Shown here in pieces: positions 1 to 4,481 of a DNA stretch of 28,081 nucleotides. The stretch's first letter is position 1. Each line of letters begins with the position of its first letter. Location: positions 1 through 28,081 of the IMG/VR virus record IMGVR_UViG_3300028590_000074, one strand, 5' to 3'. This DNA is from a virus. Under the pieces are notes generated by a model that worked only from the letters and a program-made list of their open reading frames with translations, did no database searches and was not told the DNA's origin. Made by a program: the position numbers and the translations under genes.

Positions 1-45
1 GGGTGAAAGCCTTGCTCATGGTGGGCGATTCCCAGGCAAAAAATG

Positions 46-73
46 AAAAAGCCCGCAGCTTTTGGCTGCGGGC
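46..73 (-). terminator. Rho-independent terminator of the tRNA
   Basis: Read on the minus strand there is a 9-bp perfect stem (65-73 paired with 51-59), a 5-base loop, and then a run of five U from the A tract at 46-50. It lies just downstream of the tRNA 3' end, so it is most simply the native terminator of the tRNA transcript. This supports the idea that positions 1-80 are host chromosome. Confidence 0.8.
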
Positions 74-80
74 TTCCATA

Positions 81-127
81 TGGTGCGGCTGGCAGGAATT
101 GAACCCACGACCCCTTGGTTCGTAGCC
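81..127 (-). tRNA. 3' half of a tRNA, probably tRNA-Arg(ACG); prophage attachment site
   Basis: The minus strand reads an anticodon loop CTACGAA (119-125), the 3' anticodon stem CCAAG, a T arm with a TTCAATT loop, the acceptor 3' strand, and an encoded CCA at 81-83. The 5' half (acceptor, D arm and 5' anticodon stem) is missing: the sequence above 127 does not pair with it. A tRNA cut inside the anticodon stem is the usual footprint of tyrosine-integrase phages, which use the 3' half as att core. Because the tRNA terminator follows directly, this is probably the original 3' half pushed away by integration, with the phage-restored gene at the other end of the prophage. The ACG assignment rests on the loop only. 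Confidence 0.8.
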
Positions 128-188
128 TGCTGAAAAACGAATGGGGTCATGTAAATCAACAGGTTACGGGCGTCCACCCTACCTTTGC

Positions 189-238
189 AGCGCGACTGCG
201 CACGAGTGAGCATTCTACAGTCGCGCAAAAGTCGCGCA
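189..238. repeat. Short repeats (AGTCGCGCA) next to the att site
   Basis: AGTCGCGCA occurs as two direct copies at 219-227 and 230-238 (11-bp period), with an inverted 8-of-9 copy at 189-197. They lie 60-110 bp inside the prophage from the tRNA core. Position, spacing and size fit arm-type integrase sites or excisionase sites, but this is inference from layout only. Confidence 0.4.
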
Positions 239-263
239 CTCTCCTATGCTCCCAGGGGCACCT

Positions 264-291
264 AAAACACTGTATATTGAACCAGTGTTTT
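264..291. promoter_or_regulatory. LexA-like SOS box
   Basis: Perfect 9-bp arms (264-272 and 283-291) flank a 10-base AT-rich spacer. The core has the LexA pattern CTG-N10-CAG at 270-285 and begins CTGTATAT as in the enterobacterial consensus. The segment TATATT at 273-278 could serve as a -10 element inside the box. It sits 23 bp upstream of the ATG at 314, which would place that gene under SOS control. LexA binding is inferred from the pattern. Confidence 0.6.
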
Positions 292-313
292 CAGAATTCA
301 ACTCGCTTCAGCC

Positions 314-661
314 ATGCACGTGACCATGACCCCGCTAAGGTCTGGGGGCCGTCCTGTACCCGCCGGCTCTCGCACACCAATGCGCGGAACGCTCGCCACA
401 AAGAAGTTCATTGGCGGCGACGCTTGGTACAAGGTGCTTGGATTTCAGCAACACGGCTGTGCCCCCGGCAAGTTCGAACTTTACGAAGCGCGCGTGAAGA
501 ACTGCGAGGCAGAGTCGTCTGTCGTTGTGTACTCCGGCACCGCATATGAGGATGGGGCATGGGTTGTCCAAGAATGGGCGGTTGATGTGGCACCGACAGC
601 ACCGACACCTTTCGCAATCGGCTGGATCAACCCTGCGCGGCACCGCGAGCAGCAGCCGTAG
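314..661 (+). CDS. Small uncharacterised protein downstream of a LexA-like box
   Basis: An open frame of 115 codons. I do not recognise the family. Codon use looks coding, and the part from about residue 28 onward (GGDAWYKVLGFQQHGC, then mixed beta-like segments ending FAIGWINPAR) reads like a compact soluble domain. There is no signal peptide or membrane segment. The start is unsure: no good ribosome site precedes the ATG at 314, and later ATGs at 326 and 380 are possible. It faces the SRAP gene, ending one base from that gene's stop. The LexA-like palindrome just upstream suggests expression during DNA damage, hence during prophage induction. An accessory (moron) gene next to att is the best reading. 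Confidence 0.5.
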   Translation: MHVTMTPLRSGGRPVPAGSRTPMRGTLATKKFIGGDAWYKVLGFQQHGCAPGKFELYEARVKNCEAESSVVVYSGTAYEDGAWVVQEWAVDVAPTAPTPFAIGWINPARHREQQP

Positions 662-662
662 T

Positions 663-1358
663 TCAGAGCAGCGTGGGCGTGTCCGGCGTGGACGGCCCAG
701 CGTCGAACATCTCAACTGGCGTCAGCCGCAGCAGTTCCCGCGCCTCCTGCACCGTCCCCGCGAGCCATTGGTCCACGTCGGCCTGCTCGATGGCGATCAC
801 GCTGCGCTTGTCCTGCTGTTCGAACGGCAGCGGCTGCTTGGTAGCGGGGTCCAGATCCGGGCGATGCATCCGGCTCATGAGGGGGTGGCTGTTCGCGTGC
901 AGAGTGAGCATCGTGTAGCTCTCGACCTCTTCACCGGTGGCAGGGTCTTTCCAGACATTCCACAGGCCCGCCAGGCCCCAAGGCTCGCCGTCGGCCCGGC
1001 GAAAGCGCCACCACACGTTTTTGCCGCTCTCCCAGTTGGGTTCATCGAACCAGTCCGCCGGGATGATGCAGCGCTGCCCGCGCGCCCAGGGGTGCTTGTA
1101 GCTGGCCTTTTCGGTCAGCTCTTCGCTGCGGGCGTTGTTCGTGGCGTACTTGATATCAGCGGTCTTGGAGAACCATGGGACTAGGCCCCAGCGCCCAGCT
1201 ACCAACTCGCGCTCGTAGCCCACCTCATCGCGCGCGCGGCGGATGAATGGTCCGGGCTTGCGCGGCGCCACGATGCCGCCATCCCAGGCGAGTTCGTTCC
1301 TGGGGCGCCAGTGTTTGCGGATGCCGGCCTCTTTCGTCGATCCGTACAGGTTGCACAT
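663..1358 (-). CDS. yedK: SRAP (YedK/HMCES-type) abasic-site DNA-protein crosslinking protein
   Basis: 231 residues, the usual length of the SOS-response-associated peptidase family. The start at 1358 is fixed by the required N-terminus Met-Cys-Asn: the Cys at position 2 becomes the exposed nucleophile after Met removal and forms a thiazolidine link with abasic sites in single-stranded DNA. Family blocks visible in order are ARSEEL, RCIIPADWFDEP (with the catalytic-region residues), FAGLW-like LAGLWNVW, and TMLTLHANSHPLMSRMH with the conserved His. An upstream in-frame extension to 1442 is not used by the family. The gene is cytoplasmic and lies outside the structural operon, downstream of its terminator. 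Phages often carry SRAP genes; here it may protect replicating phage DNA or act in SOS-linked induction, which is inference. Confidence 0.93.
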   Translation of the reverse strand: MCNLYGSTKEAGIRKHWRPRNELAWDGGIVAPRKPGPFIRRARDEVGYERELVAGRWGLVPWFSKTADIKYATNNARSEELTEKASYKHPWARGQRCIIPADWFDEPNWESGKNVWWRFRRADGEPWGLAGLWNVWKDPATGEEVESYTMLTLHANSHPLMSRMHRPDLDPATKQPLPFEQQDKRSVIAIEQADVDQWLAGTVQEARELLRLTPVEMFDAGPSTPDTPTLL

Positions 1359-1392
1359 GGCGCCAGCATACCCCCGGCAGTAGGATGTGGCC

Positions 1393-1599
1393 ATGGAGCC
1401 TGACCACCCCACCCTGCTCCGCCGTCCCAACCCCGGCGGCATCCCGTCGATCGTCGAGGACGTTCTGCCGGGAAGTCCATGGGACTACAGCATCACGCAA
1501 GTGGGCGATGCGTGGTCGGTCAAATACCTAGTAGACGGCAAAGAAGTCTACGCAGGACTCGGCCCGGTCGAAGTGCTCAGGTCGCCAGCGCCGTTCTGA
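1393..1599 (+). CDS. Small uncharacterised protein, divergent from the SRAP gene
   Basis: 68 residues from the ATG at 1393, with an AGGA ribosome site seven bases upstream; a GTG at 1387 would add two residues. Codon use is GC-rich at third positions, as in neighbouring genes. The protein starts with a Pro-rich stretch and continues into a short domain (WDYSITQVGDAWSVKYLVDGKEVY) that looks like a small beta structure. I do not recognise a family. It is divergent from the SRAP gene with only 34 bp between starts, so the two probably share a regulatory region. It ends just before the late-operon terminator. Its function is unknown; an accessory prophage gene is likely. Confidence 0.55.
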   Translation: MEPDHPTLLRRPNPGGIPSIVEDVLPGSPWDYSITQVGDAWSVKYLVDGKEVYAGLGPVEVLRSPAPF

Positions 1600-1604
1600 A
1601 ACAG

Positions 1605-1631
1605 AAAAACCCCCTGACCCGAAGGCCAGGG
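1605..1631 (-). terminator. Terminator of the leftward late operon
   Basis: The minus strand reads an 8-bp stem (1624-1631 with 1612-1619, one G-U pair), a UUCG tetraloop at 1620-1623, extra G residues and then five U (A tract 1605-1609). It lies about 50 bp after the last lysis reading frame and ends the long leftward transcription unit. Confidence 0.85.
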
Positions 1632-1680
1632 ACGAAACCAACGGTCCAGTGGAAACTGAGATCGTTGGAGGGAGACACGG

Positions 1681-1746
1681 TCACAAGAACAGCGCCCAGA
1701 CCAGCGTGGCGAAGGCAGCGATCCAGATCAAGCCGACGACGGTCAT
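1681..1746 (-). CDS. Putative 21-residue membrane peptide coupled to Rz
   Basis: The ATG at 1746-1744 overlaps the TGA of Rz as ATGA, the same coupling used across the operon. The frame stays open for 21 codons to a TGA at 1683-1681. The peptide is almost entirely hydrophobic (VVGLIWIAAFATLVWALFL after Met-Thr), long enough for one membrane-spanning helix with no charged residue. It has no separate ribosome site, so expression would depend on re-initiation after Rz. It is the last reading frame before the operon terminator. It could tune the holin or spanin step, but no function is shown and a chance frame is possible. Confidence 0.45.
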   Translation of the reverse strand: MTVVGLIWIAAFATLVWALFL

Positions 1747-2216
1747 CGGGTCAGCGCGCGGTAGGATCCTTCGCAGGCGAGGCCGGCGATGCGGGCTTGG
1801 TCAGCATGCCGCGCAACTCGTTCCTGAGCTTCATCAAGCCGGCGCTGCACGTCGGCAAGCATTCTTTCGGTGGCTTCGGCTGCAGCGCTTCCGCCGGGAG
1901 TGGAGGGATTGACGGTGCAGGCGCGGGCACGGGCGGCAGCGAGCTCGTCGCGCAGGCTGCGACCAGCAGCAGCGGCACCAGCAACAGCGCCCTCCAGGGC
2001 ATCCGATTTCTTTCTGGCATCTTCGACCTCCTTCTGTACGGCCGCGGTGCGGCGGGTTCCTTCATCGAGCGCAGCGCGTACGGCACGGCCTGACTCGCGC
2101 TCCCAGTCCACGCGCTGGCTCACAACTTCCAGCTCGGCAAGACGCAGGCGGTTGGTCTGCAGCGCCGCGAAGGCGCCCACAACCAGCACGCACGCAATGG
2201 CGGCCTTGGTGATCAC
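1743..2216 (-). CDS. Rz: Rz-like inner-membrane spanin subunit (i-spanin)
   Basis: 157 residues. The start is a GTG at 2216 overlapping the endolysin stop as GTGA. Residues 3-19 form one hydrophobic segment (an N-terminal signal anchor), and the rest is a long charged, Ala-rich helical region, as expected of the periplasmic coiled coil of Rz. It has Cys residues at about 100 and 144. With Rz1 it would span the periplasm and fuse the inner and outer membranes in the final lysis step. The Rz1 frame lies wholly inside it. The call rests on topology, place in the cassette and the embedded lipoprotein gene rather than on sequence motifs. Confidence 0.88.
   Translation of the reverse strand: MITKAAIACVLVVGAFAALQTNRLRLAELEVVSQRVDWERESGRAVRAALDEGTRRTAAVQKEVEDARKKSDALEGAVAGAAAAGRSLRDELAAARARACTVNPSTPGGSAAAEATERMLADVQRRLDEAQERVARHADQARIAGLACEGSYRALTR
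1751..2020 (-). CDS. Rz1: Rz1-like outer-membrane lipoprotein (o-spanin), nested in Rz
   Basis: 89 residues in a different frame, entirely within Rz. The start at 2020 has a near-perfect ribosome site (AAGGAGGT, five bases from the ATG). The sequence has a short basic N-terminus, a hydrophobic core and a lipobox LLVAAC with the lipidated Cys at 23. A Pro-rich mature region (PPVPAPAPSIPPLP) follows, typical of Rz1 proteins. It would be exported, lipidated and inserted in the outer membrane, where it meets Rz. Two further Cys residues lie near 54 and 58. Nested Rz/Rz1 pairs are known from lambda. Confidence 0.9.
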   Translation of the reverse strand: MPERNRMPWRALLLVPLLLVAACATSSLPPVPAPAPSIPPLPAEALQPKPPKECLPTCSAGLMKLRNELRGMLTKPASPASPAKDPTAR

Positions 2217-2692
2217 GCTTCGCCCCTCGTGGCCGGCGCCGAACCGATCTGCAGGGACACGTGCGGCACTGGCCAGGACAGCGGCCAGCGGTAGCCCGAC
2301 ACACGGCTTTCGGGGAAGGCGCGGACGTTCACCTCGTTGCCCTGGTTCCCGCCCAGCACCAGCAGCCTGCCGTCGATGGTCAGGCCCTCCAGGAAGCCCA
2401 CATGCCCGCCACCGTCGCGCGTGAAGACCACGATGCAGCCGGGCGCCGGGCCTGGAAGCTGCTGCCCCCAGGTGAGATACGACTTGGCCGACTCGAAACG
2501 GCTGGACACGATCCCGACGTTCTCCAGGCAGAAGCCCACGAAGGCCGCGCACCAGGGCGTTTCGTCGTCCTTGATGCCGCCGCGCTTGATGGTCTTCCAC
2601 ATCTGCACGATCAGCGGGTTGTGCGTGACACCGGGTATTTCACGCACACCGATGTAGCGGCGCGCCTCGGTGATCCATGCGGGGTTGCTCAT
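2213..2692 (-). CDS. Endolysin, CHAP-like peptidase (TIGR02594-type)
   Basis: 159 residues starting at 2692, where the ATG overlaps the holin stop. The frame is open far upstream, but there it only shadows other genes. The catalytic pattern of this Cys-His peptidase family is visible: Cys48 in TPWCAAFVGFCLE, His97 in GGGHVGF, and a polar residue in GGNQGNEV near 116. No signal peptide is present, so it needs the holin to reach the cell wall, where it should cut peptidoglycan peptide or amide bonds. It ends in GTGA overlap with Rz. Order holin-endolysin-Rz/Rz1 is standard. Confidence 0.88.
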   Translation of the reverse strand: MSNPAWITEARRYIGVREIPGVTHNPLIVQMWKTIKRGGIKDDETPWCAAFVGFCLENVGIVSSRFESAKSYLTWGQQLPGPAPGCIVVFTRDGGGHVGFLEGLTIDGRLLVLGGNQGNEVNVRAFPESRVSGYRWPLSWPVPHVSLQIGSAPATRGEA

Positions 2693-3066
2693 TTGATGAT
2701 CTCCTTCACATCGCGGGCCAGCTCGCCCAGGTCGTGGTCCTTGCGCTTGTCGGCCCAGGCGAAGCCGGCGCGCACGATCACCCAGCCCGGCAACCCACAG
2801 GCGAAGATCAGGCCGCCAAGGGCCATCAGACCGACCACGCCGCCCACAGCCAGGTGCTGCAGTTGCAGGTACTCCACTGCCATGGCGCCGCCGCCCACGC
2901 TCGACACCACCGTGCAGATCAGGGCCATGGCCCACTCGCGTTTGCTCTTCGGTTGCACCCAGAGCATTACCACCACGGCGGCCAGGCCTGCCGGGATGCC
3001 GAAGGCGATGGCGGCCTTGTAGAGCAGGTATCCCCCTGCGGCGGTGGACGAAGTAGGTTCGCTCAT
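2689..3066 (-). CDS. Holin, probably three membrane segments
   Basis: 125 residues with hydrophobic segments at about 14-37, 46-62 and 72-98, and a charged C-terminal tail (DKRKDHDLGELARDVKEIIK), which fits a class I holin. A GGAAG ribosome site precedes the ATG at 3066. It opens the lysis cassette and overlaps the endolysin start by four bases. It should form the inner-membrane holes that release the endolysin and set lysis timing. A dual start as in lambda S is not obvious. The family is not recognised from sequence; the call uses topology and position. Confidence 0.8.
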   Translation of the reverse strand: MSEPTSSTAAGGYLLYKAAIAFGIPAGLAAVVVMLWVQPKSKREWAMALICTVVSSVGGGAMAVEYLQLQHLAVGGVVGLMALGGLIFACGLPGWVIVRAGFAWADKRKDHDLGELARDVKEIIK

Positions 3067-3117
3067 GGCTCAACTTCCGTAGGGCTGGGATTGAATGTTT
3101 CTGGTGCGGACGGATAC

Positions 3118-3777
3118 TCATGCCGCGGTGAGTACAAGCGTTGCAAGCGCATGCGCAGCGTTCCCACCAGGGTTGTAGGCAGCGGGGTCTTCCGTCGTTC
3201 CGACCACGCTTTTCACAGCACTGAAAGACTGAAACCGCCCAGAAACTTGGAAGTCCAGTGCGTACCCGGCCGGGGCTGACGCCGTGGCGAATGAACCGGC
3301 GAAAGCGCCTACAACGATGCACGCAGAAGGCGAGGCGGCCGGGATGCTGCCAACGCTCGGAGGGTTTGCAGTGTTGGAACCGGGTGCCGCAAAAGCGGCT
3401 GATGCCGATCGGACAACTGCCACGTTTCTTACTGCGTAGCTGTTGGCGTTGATGCCGTTCGAGGCGCCAAAGGTAAGCCGGAGAGCATCGCCTCCACCAC
3501 CTGCCGCCACTTTCGTCGCAACCCACAGGAGGCGCGTGCCACCAGTGGCCGCTAGATTGGCCCTGACCGTCCACCCAGTGCCTGACACCCCAGTGTCGAT
3601 CCCGATCGACGGAGCATTGGTTGTGCCAAGAGCTACGACGATGATGTCGCCCGCAGCTGCGGCGGGCATACTGATGTTGTGCACCGAAGCTGCGCCAGCT
3701 ACAGTCGAAACATCGTCGACGATGAGGGGGCCGACCCCTGCCGTCATCTTTGCGCTGGCTACGATTCCCGGTATCAC
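3118..3777 (-). CDS. Putative tail fibre or receptor-tip protein
   Basis: 219 residues, rich in Ala, Gly, Ser, Thr and Val, with a repetitive beta-strand pattern and no membrane segment or signal. I do not recognise a named family, but similar low-charge proteins are common as tail-tip or particle-surface components. Its ATG overlaps the stop of the 3774-4481 gene as ATGA, and it is the last tail gene before the lysis cassette, the place where host-range proteins usually sit. Host recognition is inference from position and composition. Confidence 0.6.
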   Translation of the reverse strand: MIPGIVASAKMTAGVGPLIVDDVSTVAGAASVHNISMPAAAAGDIIVVALGTTNAPSIGIDTGVSGTGWTVRANLAATGGTRLLWVATKVAAGGGGDALRLTFGASNGINANSYAVRNVAVVRSASAAFAAPGSNTANPPSVGSIPAASPSACIVVGAFAGSFATASAPAGYALDFQVSGRFQSFSAVKSVVGTTEDPAAYNPGGNAAHALATLVLTAA

Positions 3778-4481
3778 AGCGGCTCCGTCGAACCGAACAC
3801 GTCGGCCACGCTGCTTGAGACGAATTTCACCGTCACCGTGTCGCCCGGCTCCAGCACCAACGTGCCTCCCTTTGGCGGATTGAGCGTGACACCTGAGCCG
3901 GACAATGTCAGGTTGCCCGAGGCGCCTCGATTGGCGACGTGGTACTCCTCGGGGGCCGCGAAGCCGTCGCCGACGTCGAAAGTGCCCGTCTTCGCGCCAG
4001 TCGCCGTGAAACGCACGTAAGAGCCAGCATCGCTCGGATCGAAGGCCCGAGCTGCCGTGGCGTCAGTGATGAGAGGGGCGGCAGAACCCCCTCCACCGCC
4101 TCCATCCGCTTGGCCATGAACGCCACCGGGGCCACCACGGCAATCTCGGATCACCGTGGGGACGCCGCCTGCCGTGGTGATGTGGAACACCCGCGCATAG
4201 TCGACCAGGTTGTTCCAGTTGGTCATGCTGGTGGAAGTCGTCATCGCGCCTGTGGAACGCGCCACCACGAGGTAGTTCTCCGCTGAGTTGGTCAGCGTAA
4301 GCGTGCCGTCAACGATGTCGAATCCGCCCCATCTCGCACCACCGAGATACCCCCATGTGAGTGCTGCGCTGGTGGCCGGGTCACGCCCATAGACCTGCTG
4401 GTGCGCCAGGATGTCCAGCGCCTCGTTGACGATGGGAAATGGATCAGCGGGATTCCCGCCTGGTACGCGCGGAGCGCTCAT
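3774..4481 (-). CDS. Putative tail fibre protein downstream of the hub gene
   Basis: 235 residues. The N-terminal part (PADPFPIVNEALDILAHQQVYGRDP) is helical and may dock to the tail tip. A Gly-rich linker near 120-133 (DGGGGGGSA) separates it from a beta-rich C-terminal part (about 140-235) that ends in VTVKFVSSSVADVFG, resembling the end domains of fibre or spike proteins. It overlaps both neighbours by ATGA, right after the large hub gene, the usual slot for fibres. The split at the Gly linker suggests two modules that may be exchanged separately. Confidence 0.62.
   Translation of the reverse strand: MSAPRVPGGNPADPFPIVNEALDILAHQQVYGRDPATSAALTWGYLGGARWGGFDIVDGTLTLTNSAENYLVVARSTGAMTTSTSMTNWNNLVDYARVFHITTAGGVPTVIRDCRGGPGGVHGQADGGGGGGSAAPLITDATAARAFDPSDAGSYVRFTATGAKTGTFDVGDGFAAPEEYHVANRGASGNLTLSGSGVTLNPPKGGTLVLEPGDTVTVKFVSSSVADVFGSTEPL

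Noticed and set aside
115-549. A plus-strand frame of 144 codons starting inside the tRNA fragment
   Set aside because: Begins in att sequence, and its second half is in a different frame from the better supported gene at 314-661; composition looks non-coding.
2213-3574. A long minus-strand frame of 453 codons covering the endolysin and holin region
   Set aside because: Only the last 159 codons show the endolysin domain; upstream the frame is Arg/Gly-rich noise across the holin and the tail gene, which have better frames. The endolysin start is at 2692.
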